Shown: positions 1 through 8,450 of the stretch, piece after piece | Layout of the letters: every line of letters starts with the position of its first letter | Numbering within the stretch: position 1 is the stretch's first letter | Assembly: GCF_033547075.1 (NCBI RefSeq) | Contig: NZ_CP137891.1 | Location: forward strand, 1,674,001-1,738,000 | Source of the DNA: Flavobacterium ardleyense | GTDB taxonomy: Bacteria; Bacteroidota; Bacteroidia; Flavobacteriales; Flavobacteriaceae | Reading direction: 5' to 3' | Length of the DNA stretch: 64,000 nucleotides | Translations under genes and position numbers: made by a program | The notes under the pieces: generated by a model | Seen by the model: only the letters and a program-made list of their open reading frames with translations | Told to the model about the DNA's origin: nothing | Databases searched by the model: none

Positions 1-922
1 CTTCTTAGAAACTGTAACTCAAATTATTCCAATGTATTGGATGCGTGCTATTGGTGGAACATTATACTTAATCGGAATGTTTATTTTGGTTTATAATATC
101 ATCAAAACAGTTAGTGCAAATGCAGCAATCGAAGATGAATTAGCAGAAGCTCCGGCTCTTACAGTGGTAAGTAGTTCGAGAGTTAAAGGGGAAAGATTTC
201 ACGCTTGGTTAGAAAGAAAACCGATCCAGATGGCAATTTTAGCGACAATCGCAATCCTTATTGGAGGTATCGTTCAGATTGTACCTACTATTATGGTTAA
301 ATCTAACATCCCTACAATTGATGCGGTAAAACCTTATACACCTTTAGAGCTTGAAGGTAGAGATATTTACATTAGAGAAGGATGTGTTGGATGTCACTCT
401 CAGCAAGTACGACCATTTAGAAGTGAAGTAGAGCGTTATGGTCCTCAATCTAAAGCTGGAGAATATGTGTACGATCACCCGTTCTTATGGGGTTCAAAAA
501 GAACTGGTCCAGATTTAATGCGTGTGGGTCAGAAATATAATGACAATTGGCATTTTAATCACATGTGGGATCCACAGAGTACGTCACCTGGTTCAATTAT
601 GCCTGGATATAAGTGGTTATTTGCTAATGAGCAAATGAACTATGGAGATATGGAAGCTAAGTTACGCGTTATGCAAAAATTAGGTGTTCCTTATACCGAC
701 CAAGAGGTTGCAAATGCTACAAAAAACATGGAAGAACAAGGACTTCGAATTCTTGAAAACCTTAAATCCGATCCTGATTTTGTTAAGAGTTACGAAGCTA
801 GCAAGAAGAAAGCCGCTGCCGATGGAGAAGAGTTCGTTCCGATGGACAAACGCGAAATTACTGCTGTAATAGCATATATTCAGAGATTAGGAACTGATAT
901 CAAAGTAAAAACAACTAATTAG
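1..922 (+). CDS. ccoNO: cbb3-type cytochrome c oxidase fused subunit I/II (CcoN-CcoO), 3' part
   Basis: The reading frame is open from base 2 before the first ATG at 32, and the upstream residues (FLETVTQIIP) continue smoothly, so this is the C-terminal part of a longer protein cut by the window edge. The visible part holds the last CcoN helix, a linker, a second membrane helix (about residues 66-88 counted from base 32) and a periplasmic c-type haem domain with CVGCH at about 118-122 and a likely Met ligand in SIMPGY. This is the CcoO monohaem domain. Fused CcoN/CcoO subunits are usual in Bacteroidota. The enzyme reduces O2 with high affinity in the inner membrane, taking electrons through CcoP and CcoO. 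It heads the cco operon seen here. Confidence 0.93.
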   Translation, partial: FLETVTQIIPMYWMRAIGGTLYLIGMFILVYNIIKTVSANAAIEDELAEAPALTVVSSSRVKGERFHAWLERKPIQMAILATIAILIGGIVQIVPTIMVKSNIPTIDAVKPYTPLELEGRDIYIREGCVGCHSQQVRPFRSEVERYGPQSKAGEYVYDHPFLWGSKRTGPDLMRVGQKYNDNWHFNHMWDPQSTSPGSIMPGYKWLFANEQMNYGDMEAKLRVMQKLGVPYTDQEVANATKNMEEQGLRILENLKSDPDFVKSYEASKKKAAADGEEFVPMDKREITAVIAYIQRLGTDIKVKTTN

Positions 923-929
923 AAAGAGC

Positions 930-1097
930 ATGTTTGAAGCAATAAAACATAATTTAGAAACGATAGTTGGGGTAGAGATCTACCCCATCATATCACTAAC
1001 GATATTCTTTACATTCTTTATAGGTCTAGGCATTTGGGTCTTCTCCTACAGAAAAGAAACCATTGATGAGGTATCGCAACTCCCACTAGACAACTAA
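930..1097 (+). CDS. ccoQ: CcoQ-like small subunit of cbb3 oxidase
   Basis: A 55-residue ORF starts 7 bases after the ccoNO stop and ends 26 bases before ccoP. It has one membrane helix (about residues 19-40, IISLTIFFTFFIGLGIW) followed by a short charged tail (SYRKETIDEVSQLPLDN). Its size, single helix, the R/K-rich exit of the helix and its place between ccoNO and ccoP all match CcoQ/FixQ, which stabilises the assembled oxidase. The call rests on context and topology because the family is poorly conserved. Confidence 0.85.
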   Translation: MFEAIKHNLETIVGVEIYPIISLTIFFTFFIGLGIWVFSYRKETIDEVSQLPLDN

Positions 1098-1123
1098 TTA
1101 GAAACAATTAAAATACACTGACG

Positions 1124-1999
1124 ATGAAAAAATTTTTTCCTGGATATGTTTGGGTGCCAATTGCCTTCTTTTCGGTTGCCTTCATCTTTGAGTTAGCAAT
1201 TGATACAGGTCATCTTCCTGCTCTTTTAACATTCCCAATATTGTTATTAACTTTACTTATAATATTGGTCGTATTAATAGCAATTCACCTTACTATAAAA
1301 GCGATCAACAACGTCTCTTATTTTCTAATGAGCGATGAAGACAAACGTATGAAAGAGGTAGAGGATGCTATGAGCTTCACAGAAAAACCATGGTACCAAA
1401 ATCTAATGCGGAAGTTAACAAAGAGTGAACCTCTTGAAAATGAAGAAAGCTTGCTTTTGCACCATGATTATGATGGGATTAAAGAACTAGACAATGATTT
1501 ACCACCATGGTGGACGTGGTTGTTTATAATTTCTGTAATTTATTCTGTTTTTTATTTTACAAAGTACCAAATTATGGATGGCAATTCTCAGGAAGATGAA
1601 TTTCAAACTGAGATGGCTGCGGCCAAATTGCAAGTGGACGAATACAAAAGGACTGCGCCAGATATGATGGATGAAAACACGGTTGAAGTTCTAACCGATG
1701 CTGCGGCATTAGCTGCTGGTAAAACAATTTTCGAAAGTAATTGTGTGGCATGTCACCGCCCCGATCTTGGTGGCTCAATTGGTCCAAACTTGACGGATAC
1801 ACATTGGATTCTAGGTGGTACTATCAAAGAAATTTTCCATACAATTGCCAAAGGTGGTCGTGACGGAAAAGGAATGGTTGCTTGGAATACTACTTTAAAA
1901 CCTAAGGAAATTCAACAGGTATCTAGTTATATCCTTTCTATGAAAGGTACTAATCCCGCCGAAGCAAAAGCTGCCGAAGGTGATATTATTATCGAATAA
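1124..1999 (+). CDS. ccoP: cbb3 oxidase subunit III, single-haem CcoP
   Basis: The 291-residue protein has two N-terminal helices (about residues 10-25 and 33-58), a cytoplasmic linker, the FixP/CcoP N-terminal segment with a third helix (about 128-148, starting PPWWTW) and a C-terminal cytochrome c domain. There is one haem site, CVACH at 207-211, with a likely Met ligand in GKGMVAW near 251. Proteobacterial CcoP has two CxxCH motifs; here only one is present, which appears usual for Bacteroidota. It passes electrons to the CcoNO core. It sits 26 bases after ccoQ in the same operon. Confidence 0.93.
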   Translation: MKKFFPGYVWVPIAFFSVAFIFELAIDTGHLPALLTFPILLLTLLIILVVLIAIHLTIKAINNVSYFLMSDEDKRMKEVEDAMSFTEKPWYQNLMRKLTKSEPLENEESLLLHHDYDGIKELDNDLPPWWTWLFIISVIYSVFYFTKYQIMDGNSQEDEFQTEMAAAKLQVDEYKRTAPDMMDENTVEVLTDAAALAAGKTIFESNCVACHRPDLGGSIGPNLTDTHWILGGTIKEIFHTIAKGGRDGKGMVAWNTTLKPKEIQQVSSYILSMKGTNPAEAKAAEGDIIIE

Positions 2000-2042
2000 A
2001 TAAATTTACTATCCGTTGGGATGGTGAGCAAAAAAAATCAAG

Positions 2043-3479
2043 ATGAACGAGGATGATTTGGATGAAGACAAATACAATGAAGCATTTAGAGATACCATCG
2101 GTACTCTAGATGAAGAAGGTAATAGAAAATACATATTTCCTAAAAAACCACACGGACGTTTTTATAAATATAGAAAATATGTAAGTTACATCCTGCTTGC
2201 AATTTTGGTGGCCAATCCTTTTATAAAGGTAAATGGCAATCAGTTTATGCTTTTTAATGTCATGGAAAGGAGATTCAATATTTTTGGATTTCCTTTTTGG
2301 CCACAAGATTTTTACATCTTTGTAGTATGTATGCTCGTTGGAGTAGCGTTTGTTTTACTATTCACCGTTGTATACGGACGTATTTTCTGTGGATGGATTT
2401 GTCCGCAAACAATTTTTCTTGAACTAGTATTTAGACGAATTGAATATTGGATAGATGGCGACAGAGGGTCGCAAATGCGTCTTTCAAGACAAAAATGGGA
2501 CGCTGAAAAGATCAGGAAGAGAGTCTCTAAATGGTTTATCTTCTTTATAATTTCATTTTTAATTGCAAATGTATTTTTGGCTTATGTAGTAGGGAGTGAT
2601 ACCCTTTATTTAATGATGAAGGAAGGACCTATCAAACAGTCAGGAAATTTCTTAGGACTGCTAACATTTACAGGGGTATTTTACTTCATTTTCGTTTGGT
2701 TTAGAGAACAAGTTTGTATTATCGCCTGTCCTTACGGCCGACTGCAAGGGGTGCTTTTGGATGATAAATCAATCAATGTTGCATACGATTTTGTACGTGG
2801 TGAAAAAGAAGTAGGACGAGCAAAATTTAACAAAAAAGAAGATCGGGCCCAAAGTGGTAAAGGTGATTGCATCGATTGTAATCAGTGCGTTCACGTTTGT
2901 CCAATGGGTATAGATATTAGAAATGGAACGCAACTAGAATGTACAAACTGTACTGCTTGTATAGATGAGTGCGACACCATTATGGAAAGTGTAGGTTTGC
3001 CTAAAGGACTAATTAGATATGCATCAGAAACAGAAATAGCCAAAAAAGAACCATTCAAGTTTACGGCTCGAATGAAAGGATATACGGCTGTTCTATTTAT
3101 ATTATTAGGTGTTTTAGTAGGCTTGCTTTTCTTGCGAAATGACGTTGAAGCGTCAGTACTTCGTCTTCCAGGCCAGCTATTTGAACATAAGGGAGATAAA
3201 ATTTCAAATGTATACACCTATAAAATTGTAAATAAAACTAACAAAGACTTTACCGATGTTCGATTTGAATTAATATCACCAAAGGGTGAAATTAAAACGG
3301 TAGGTTCCAATCGTATTTTAGTCAAAAAGGGAGAGTTTGCACAAGGTACTATTTTTATAGAAATTGAATCGTTCCTGCTAGAAAGTGATAAGAGCAAATT
3401 ACATATTGCTGTATATAATGGCGATATTTTGCTCGAGTCTACAACAACTAACTTCTTATCGCCTCGCAGTTTTAATTAG
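2043..3479 (+). CDS. ccoG: cytochrome c oxidase accessory protein CcoG (FixG/RdxA family)
   Basis: The 478-residue polytopic membrane protein carries the FixG signatures: FCGWICPQT in the membrane part, then a ferredoxin-like double 4Fe-4S cluster region (CIDCNQCVHVCP followed by CTNCTACIDEC at about 280-312). A last helix near 340-365 and a C-terminal immunoglobulin-like domain follow. CcoG is linked to copper reduction and delivery during cbb3 oxidase assembly. It lies 43 bases after ccoP and ahead of ccoH, the usual order. The small ORFs on the opposite strand inside it are shadows. Confidence 0.93.
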   Translation: MNEDDLDEDKYNEAFRDTIGTLDEEGNRKYIFPKKPHGRFYKYRKYVSYILLAILVANPFIKVNGNQFMLFNVMERRFNIFGFPFWPQDFYIFVVCMLVGVAFVLLFTVVYGRIFCGWICPQTIFLELVFRRIEYWIDGDRGSQMRLSRQKWDAEKIRKRVSKWFIFFIISFLIANVFLAYVVGSDTLYLMMKEGPIKQSGNFLGLLTFTGVFYFIFVWFREQVCIIACPYGRLQGVLLDDKSINVAYDFVRGEKEVGRAKFNKKEDRAQSGKGDCIDCNQCVHVCPMGIDIRNGTQLECTNCTACIDECDTIMESVGLPKGLIRYASETEIAKKEPFKFTARMKGYTAVLFILLGVLVGLLFLRNDVEASVLRLPGQLFEHKGDKISNVYTYKIVNKTNKDFTDVRFELISPKGEIKTVGSNRILVKKGEFAQGTIFIEIESFLLESDKSKLHIAVYNGDILLESTTTNFLSPRSFN

Positions 3480-3515
3480 CCTAAATTTGCTGAAAGATTT
3501 AAAAAAATTACTAGT

Positions 3516-3962
3516 ATGAAAATTAATTGGGGAAAGGGAATTGTAATTGCATTCATTCTTTTTATGTCATTTATCTTATATTTTGTTGTTACAATGATCA
3601 CTAATCCTGCCTATGATAATGAAATGGTTGTGGAGGAATATTATAAAGTAGATGCCGAATATGGTACTGTAATGGATCAATTAAATGCTGGAAACGCGCT
3701 CACTGAGAAAGTGAAAATTTCACATAATGCTCAAGCAATTTCTGTTCTATTTCCTTCAAATATTCCAGCCGACAAGATTGATGGAATTATAACTTTATAC
3801 AGGCCTTCTAGCAAGATTCTTGATTTTGAAGTTCCGATCAAAATCTCTGAATCAGAGCTTAAAATTCCGGCTGACAAACTAGCCGGTGGAGTTTGGAAAA
3901 TTACCGTCGCTTGGAATTACAGCGGAAAAAAATATATGACAACAGAACAGCTTTACTTATAG
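3516..3962 (+). CDS. ccoH: FixH/CcoH family assembly protein
   Basis: The 148-residue protein has one N-terminal membrane helix (about residues 8-28) followed by a beta-rich extracytoplasmic domain. An early NPAYDNEMVVEEYYK segment is typical of FixH proteins, and the sequence ends WKITVAWNYSGKKY. CcoH is needed for stable assembly of the cbb3 oxidase. It lies 36 bases after ccoG and 20 before the TauE/SafE-like gene, so it is surely co-transcribed with them. Confidence 0.88.
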   Translation: MKINWGKGIVIAFILFMSFILYFVVTMITNPAYDNEMVVEEYYKVDAEYGTVMDQLNAGNALTEKVKISHNAQAISVLFPSNIPADKIDGIITLYRPSSKILDFEVPIKISESELKIPADKLAGGVWKITVAWNYSGKKYMTTEQLYL

Positions 3963-3982
3963 TAAAGCTGTTTTAATTTCTA

Positions 3983-4684
3983 ATGAGTATGTTATTTACA
4001 GCTTTAGTATTTGGACTTCTAAGCAGTTTTCACTGCGTAGGAATGTGCGGACCAATTGCGATGATGCTACCCGTAACTCACAACAATCCTCCCAAAAAAG
4101 CGCTACAAGTTGCGCTGTATCATCTAGGGCGTCTCACATCTTATAGTGTATTAGGCCTACTTTTTGGAATTTTTGGTCGTGGACTGTATTTGGCGGGTTT
4201 TCAACAAAATCTTTCCATATTTATTGGAATTGCTATTTTACTAGTGGTGATTATTCCCGAACGTACAATTGCTAAGTGGACATTTGCCCAACCAATTTAT
4301 AAATTCGTTGGCAGAGCAAAATCTAAACTAGGGCAACAATTCAAAAAAAGTAGTTTCACATCTCTATATACTATTGGAGTACTCAACGGACTAATTCCTT
4401 GCGGAATGGTTTACGTAGCCATCTTTGGAGCAATTGGAATGCAGAATGAATTTTACGGAATGTTTTATATGTTTCTATTCGGACTAGGCACAATCCCGTT
4501 GATGACTGCGGTTGTTTATCTAAAAGCTTTTATAAGTGTTTCAATGCGTAATAAAATCAACAAGATTATTCCTTATGTAGCTGCAGTTGTGGGTATATTA
4601 TTTATTCTGAGAGGTTTAGGTTTGGGAATTCCATATGTTTCCCCATCAAATATGAGCCTTTTTGTTAGCAGCGCAGATTGCTAA
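3983..4684 (+). CDS. TauE/SafE-like (DsbD_2 type) membrane protein of the cco cluster
   Basis: The 233-residue protein has about six membrane helices. The first helix carries FHCVGMCGPIA and a later one NGLIPCGMVYVA, a paired Cys pattern typical of the sulfite-exporter TauE/SafE / UreH-like family at the end of cco operons. By position it most likely serves copper handling or oxidase maturation, but the substrate cannot be read from sequence. It is the last gene of the operon; a strong hairpin follows its stop. A second in-frame ATG two codons in (3989) could also be the start. Confidence 0.82.
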   Translation: MSMLFTALVFGLLSSFHCVGMCGPIAMMLPVTHNNPPKKALQVALYHLGRLTSYSVLGLLFGIFGRGLYLAGFQQNLSIFIGIAILLVVIIPERTIAKWTFAQPIYKFVGRAKSKLGQQFKKSSFTSLYTIGVLNGLIPCGMVYVAIFGAIGMQNEFYGMFYMFLFGLGTIPLMTAVVYLKAFISVSMRNKINKIIPYVAAVVGILFILRGLGLGIPYVSPSNMSLFVSSADC

Positions 4685-4690
4685 TTATAG

Positions 4691-4728
4691 AAAAAGCGAT
4701 TAGAAAATTGTAAATTCTAATCGCATTT
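4691..4728. terminator. Bidirectional intrinsic terminator between cco operon and hemN
   Basis: Perfect 10-bp arms GCGATTAGAA (4696-4705) and TTCTAATCGC (4715-4724) enclose a 9-base loop, with an A-run to the left and a T-rich stretch to the right. It sits between convergent genes, 11 bases past the TauE-like stop and just before the hemN stop, so it can end both transcripts. Confidence 0.8.
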
Positions 4729-4734
4729 GTTAAT

Positions 4735-6099
4735 TTAAATTGTCATCGAGAACAATTTTGTGGACGGTGCTTTCCGCTTTAGCAAAAGATCAAATGCCAT
4801 ACAAATATTCCGAACGTAAGCTTTTCCTTCTTCTGTTACTTCAATCGATCGCTCACCTAAAATCAGCAATCCGTCTTCTTCCATTTCTTGTAATTGATCT
4901 AAAATTTCTGGCAACTCACCAAATTGCTCCGAAGGTTCGTGCCAAGTAGTTTTGAAGTTGCACATCAAATTTAAAATATGTCGACGAATCATCAAGTCTT
5001 CCTCGGTCAAAATATGTCCTTTTACGATTGGCAATTTATCTTGGTTCAATAATTCATAATAGGTTTCGATTTTCTTCTCGTTTTGTCCAAAACTATACCA
5101 AGAATCTCCAATCGAAGATGCTCCTAACCCAATCATCAATTGAGTTTTTGAAGCACTATAACCCATAAAGTTTCGGTGCATTCCGCCAGTTTTAAAAGCT
5201 TTGTACAAAGAATCAGATTCTACTGCAAAGTGATCCATTCCAATTTCTTGGTATCCTTTTTCAAAAAGCATTTGCTTTCCTACTTCGTATAATTCTCTTT
5301 TGGTCTCATCTTTTGGCACATCTTCATCATTAAAACCTCGCTGTCCCGTGCCTTTAATCCATGGCACGTGTGCATAGCTATAAAATGCCAACCGATCAGG
5401 TCGGAGTGATTTTGTCTTTTCGATAGAATCAATCACATCCTCCTTTGTTTGAAACGGTAGTCCGAAAATAAGATCATGACTAACAGATTCATACCCGATC
5501 TCTCTCGCCCATAATGTTACTTTTGCAACTTGCTGGAAAGTTTGAAATCTGTGAATTGCTTTCTGAATTTTTTCTGAATAATCTTGAACTCCATAACTCA
5601 CCCTCCTAAATCCTAAATCATATAAGGTTTGCAAATGCTCTTTGGTTGTATTATTAGGATGACCTTCAAAACTCATTTCGCAATTAGCGGTTTTATCTGC
5701 TAAAGCAAATATTCCGTCGATCAATAATTTAAGGTTTTCATGAGAAAAAAAAGTTGGTGTTCCGCCACCCAAGTGAACTTCTTTTATAATTGGTTTCTTG
5801 TCAAAAAGTTCGCAATACAAAAGCCACTCTTTCAACACAGCTTTTATATACGGATCTTCATTGTCATGATTTTTTGTAATTCGCTTATGACATCCGCAAA
5901 AGGTGCAGAGATTTTCGCAAAAAGGCAAGTGTATGTACAAACTTATTCCTTCGGTTTTATTGCTTTCAGAAAATGACTTCTTTAGAGTTTTCTTCCAGAT
6001 TTCAAAATCAAAGGTGTTTTGGTCCCAATAAGGTACAGTTGGATAACTGGTATATCGTGGCCCTGGAACATTATATTTTCGTACTAAAGAGTTTTTCAT
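4735..6099 (-). CDS. hemN: Oxygen-independent coproporphyrinogen III oxidase
   Basis: The 454-residue radical SAM enzyme has the cluster motif C61xxxC65xxC68 followed at once by GC70, as in HemN. The N-terminal RYTSYPTVPYW and the GGGTPTF SAM-binding loop also fit. It oxidatively decarboxylates coproporphyrinogen III to protoporphyrinogen IX without O2, in the cytoplasm. Its place beside the high-affinity oxidase fits a set of genes needed when oxygen is low. The ATG at 6099 is 9 bases from a 26-bp palindrome that includes a -7 like element, so control at this promoter is likely. Confidence 0.95.
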   Translation of the reverse strand: MKNSLVRKYNVPGPRYTSYPTVPYWDQNTFDFEIWKKTLKKSFSESNKTEGISLYIHLPFCENLCTFCGCHKRITKNHDNEDPYIKAVLKEWLLYCELFDKKPIIKEVHLGGGTPTFFSHENLKLLIDGIFALADKTANCEMSFEGHPNNTTKEHLQTLYDLGFRRVSYGVQDYSEKIQKAIHRFQTFQQVAKVTLWAREIGYESVSHDLIFGLPFQTKEDVIDSIEKTKSLRPDRLAFYSYAHVPWIKGTGQRGFNDEDVPKDETKRELYEVGKQMLFEKGYQEIGMDHFAVESDSLYKAFKTGGMHRNFMGYSASKTQLMIGLGASSIGDSWYSFGQNEKKIETYYELLNQDKLPIVKGHILTEEDLMIRRHILNLMCNFKTTWHEPSEQFGELPEILDQLQEMEEDGLLILGERSIEVTEEGKAYVRNICMAFDLLLKRKAPSTKLFSMTI

Positions 6100-6107
6100 A
6101 TCTATTA

Positions 6108-6133
6108 ATTATCAATACAAAAGTATTGATAAT
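6108..6133 (-). promoter_or_regulatory. Perfect palindrome overlapping the hemN promoter
   Basis: Two 11-bp arms, ATTATCAATAC (6108-6118) and GTATTGATAAT (6123-6133), are perfect inverted repeats around AAAA. On the minus strand the centre reads TACTTTTG (6125-6118), a match to the Bacteroidota -7 box TAnnTTTG. The palindrome thus covers the likely core promoter and ends 9 bases before the hemN ATG. A dimeric regulator binding here would block or direct transcription. The half-sites are oriented ATCAA..TTGAT, opposite to a classical FNR box. Confidence 0.6.
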
Positions 6134-6185
6134 CAAAGCCCCCTAAAATGATATATGTCATACGCTTACCAAAATTTCACCAAAA

Positions 6186-6210
6186 AAAAACACTGACTAG
6201 CAGTGTTTTT
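6186..6210 (-). terminator. Intrinsic terminator after the DUF349 gene
   Basis: The 10-bp arms AAAAACACTG (6186-6195) and CAGTGTTTTT (6201-6210) flank the loop ACTAG. A run of nine A's lies on the left (T's on the minus strand). It follows the DUF349 stop by 7 bases. Confidence 0.82.
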
Positions 6211-6216
6211 CGATAT

Positions 6217-8193
6217 TTATTCTGTTTTAATACTTCGAACTTGTTGAAGTTTTTCTTTCAAAGTCTCCAACTCTTCTCGAAGACGAGAAATATTTTTATG
6301 AACCTCTGCTAAAATCGGATTATCCTTTTTAGCATTTGCAAAAAACAACATATTATTTTCTAATTGCAAAATTTCAGATTGTACTTCATCGATTTTTTTA
6401 GATAAGAAAATCTTTTCTCCTTCAATTTTACGACTGTCATTCGCATCAGATAACTGCTCCATTCTGTTTGCAAAACGCAACATGTCCGAATCTTTCTTGC
6501 TTAAACTTAATTTGTCAAAAAGAACATCAAGAACTTTATTGAATTTTCCTTCTATATGACGGCGTGCTTGAGGCACTCTACCAAAGGTTTTCCACTTTTC
6601 GATGTGAGCTTTTATCGCGTCCAAATCAGTTTTATGATCGCCACTAAGTTCAAAATCTTTTAGAGTATCAAGATAGTTCTTCTTGTTTTCAAAAGCTTCT
6701 ATTTCTTCGTTATTCAACTCGCTGCGCTGTTCCTTTAACTTATCGAAATAATGATTACATGCGGTTTTAAATTCTTTCCAAAGTTTATCAGAATATTTTT
6801 TAGGGACGTGCCCAATCTGTTTCCACTCATCCTGAATCTGCTTCATTATTGGTGTAGTAGCAGCAAAATCTTCACTATTCTGAAGTTCTTTCGCTTTTTC
6901 TACTAGCGCTGTTTTCTTGCTTAGATTTGTGCTTTGATCTTTCTTAATGTCTTTGTAAAATGAATTTTTTAAAGCATTAAAGTTACGAACCGCACTTTTA
7001 AAAGTAGACCATGTTGCTTCATTATGCTCCTGTGGAACTTTTCCAGCCGTAAAAAAGGAATTGCGTAAAGCTTCAACTTTTTCTATCTGTGCCAACCAAG
7101 CACTGTGACTTCCAACTTTTGTAGTGGATAGTTCTTCAAGCTGTCGCACAATTTCTTGTTTTTTCTCAAGATTTTCTGTTTCACGTCCGCGCTGTTTTTC
7201 AAAAAGAACTTCTCTTTTATCATGCATTTGCTTAGTCAAATCACTAAATTTATTCCAGATCTCATCGCGCTTGTCTTGCGCAACAGGTCCAATATCTTCC
7301 TTCCAAATTTTATGCAAATCTTGCAATTCACGGAAAGCTTTGTTTATATCATCCTCATTTACTAACTCCTCAACTCGAGCAACAATTTTTTCTTTTTGCT
7401 CAAGATTGTGTTTAAAATCTAAGTCACGTGCCTCACGGTCAAGGTGTAGATAATCATAAAAATTCTCGACATGAAAATGGTAATTGTTCCAAACGTGGTT
7501 GTATTTGTCCTTTGGAATCGATCCCGCATTTTTCCATCGGTCACGCAGTTCATTAAAGTGCTTTAAGCTATCCTTGATATTTTCTTGAGGATTTATTAAA
7601 TCTTTTAACTCTTCGACTATTGCCAAACGAGTTTCCAGATTTGTTGCTAAATTATTCTGAAGACTTTTAAAATGCGTATTTTTTTTATCTCTATAACTAG
7701 AATAAAGTTTGTCAAAAGAATGTTTTAGTGGAAAATCATACCTAAAATCTTCCGTCGTCTCAGGATTTTCCTCAGTAAATTGTTCTTTTTTCTCTTCAAT
7801 AAAATGATTGTACTTGCTCAAGAACGCTTTTCTTACCTCCTCAACGTGCTCTTTTACAGACATTGTTTTTTCAACTGCAACAAGATTCTCCAACGCGTCA
7901 ACCAATTCTTCCATTGACATCGCCTCATAATCTTCCATCGGAATATTGTGGCGATCTTTTAACGTTTCATCTTCACTTTCTTCAGCGTTCGAATTCTCGA
8001 TATCTATAATAGCCTGTTGTTGTTTATCAACCTCAAGTCGACTTTCGTCCCCTAATTCTGCCTCAGCAATTGTTACTGTTTCATCTTGTTCTTGAGGGAT
8101 TGCAGTTTCTGTTTCGGTAGTAGCTACGTCTTGTACTTGTCCATCTGCCAGCTGTTCGTTGTCTGCCAGGTTATCATTCTTTTGGTCTAACAT
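6217..8193 (-). CDS. DUF349 repeat protein
   Basis: The 658-residue protein is almost wholly alpha-helical. An acidic, low-complexity first 90 residues (many E, D, Q) precede several DUF349 repeats of about 70 residues, recognisable by recurring W-K/R-x-x-G-x-(I/V)-P patterns (WKNAGSIPKDKYN, WKQIGHVPKKYS, WKTFGRVPQARR). A C-terminal coiled coil ends near LEELETLKEKLQQVR. DUF349 proteins are common in Bacteroidota; no function is established that I can cite. There are no membrane segments, so it should be cytoplasmic. It appears monocistronic, with its own terminator. Confidence 0.9.
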   Translation of the reverse strand: MLDQKNDNLADNEQLADGQVQDVATTETETAIPQEQDETVTIAEAELGDESRLEVDKQQQAIIDIENSNAEESEDETLKDRHNIPMEDYEAMSMEELVDALENLVAVEKTMSVKEHVEEVRKAFLSKYNHFIEEKKEQFTEENPETTEDFRYDFPLKHSFDKLYSSYRDKKNTHFKSLQNNLATNLETRLAIVEELKDLINPQENIKDSLKHFNELRDRWKNAGSIPKDKYNHVWNNYHFHVENFYDYLHLDREARDLDFKHNLEQKEKIVARVEELVNEDDINKAFRELQDLHKIWKEDIGPVAQDKRDEIWNKFSDLTKQMHDKREVLFEKQRGRETENLEKKQEIVRQLEELSTTKVGSHSAWLAQIEKVEALRNSFFTAGKVPQEHNEATWSTFKSAVRNFNALKNSFYKDIKKDQSTNLSKKTALVEKAKELQNSEDFAATTPIMKQIQDEWKQIGHVPKKYSDKLWKEFKTACNHYFDKLKEQRSELNNEEIEAFENKKNYLDTLKDFELSGDHKTDLDAIKAHIEKWKTFGRVPQARRHIEGKFNKVLDVLFDKLSLSKKDSDMLRFANRMEQLSDANDSRKIEGEKIFLSKKIDEVQSEILQLENNMLFFANAKKDNPILAEVHKNISRLREELETLKEKLQQVRSIKTE

Positions 8194-8386
8194 TGCAAAA
8201 AATGTTTAAGTTCATATTTATTGAATGCGAAAGATAGTAAAGGCGCGCTTTATTTCAAAGGAAATCGACAGTAAAACAATCGTATTAAACAACAGATTTG
8301 TAAATTTAAAATGAGTCTGTGTAATTATTATTTAAAAGAATAAATGCAACAATGATGAATTTTAACAAATTTCCGCATTTTTATTA

Positions 8387-8450
8387 GGGCGTGCCCTTCG
8401 CCACAACGTTACAAATAAAGTAGAAATTGTGAGGCGGCTCAGGTCAGGCT
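8387..8450. repeat. Left half of a Flavobacterium-type palindromic repeat, split by the IS
   Basis: The stretch starts with the palindrome-like GGGCGTGCCC (8387-8396) and ends in the 10-bp word AGGTCAGGCT (8441-8450), which recurs right after the IS at 9901-9910 and is its target duplication. With the IS removed it continues into ATCCGCTCCC, giving a GGGCGTGCCC...GGCTATCCGCT arrangement that I recognise as a common interspersed repeat of Flavobacterium genomes. Bases 8194-8386 contain only the DUF349 leader and AT-rich DNA. Confidence 0.55.

Noticed and set aside
1124..1999. Missing second haem in CcoP as a sign of truncation.
   Set aside because: The protein has both N-terminal helices and a complete C-terminal domain; one-haem CcoP appears normal for this phylum.
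6108..6136. FNR box upstream of hemN.
   Set aside because: The half-sites are in the wrong orientation (ATCAA..TTGAT), and the adjacent TTGATAATCAA has a 1-base gap in place of four.
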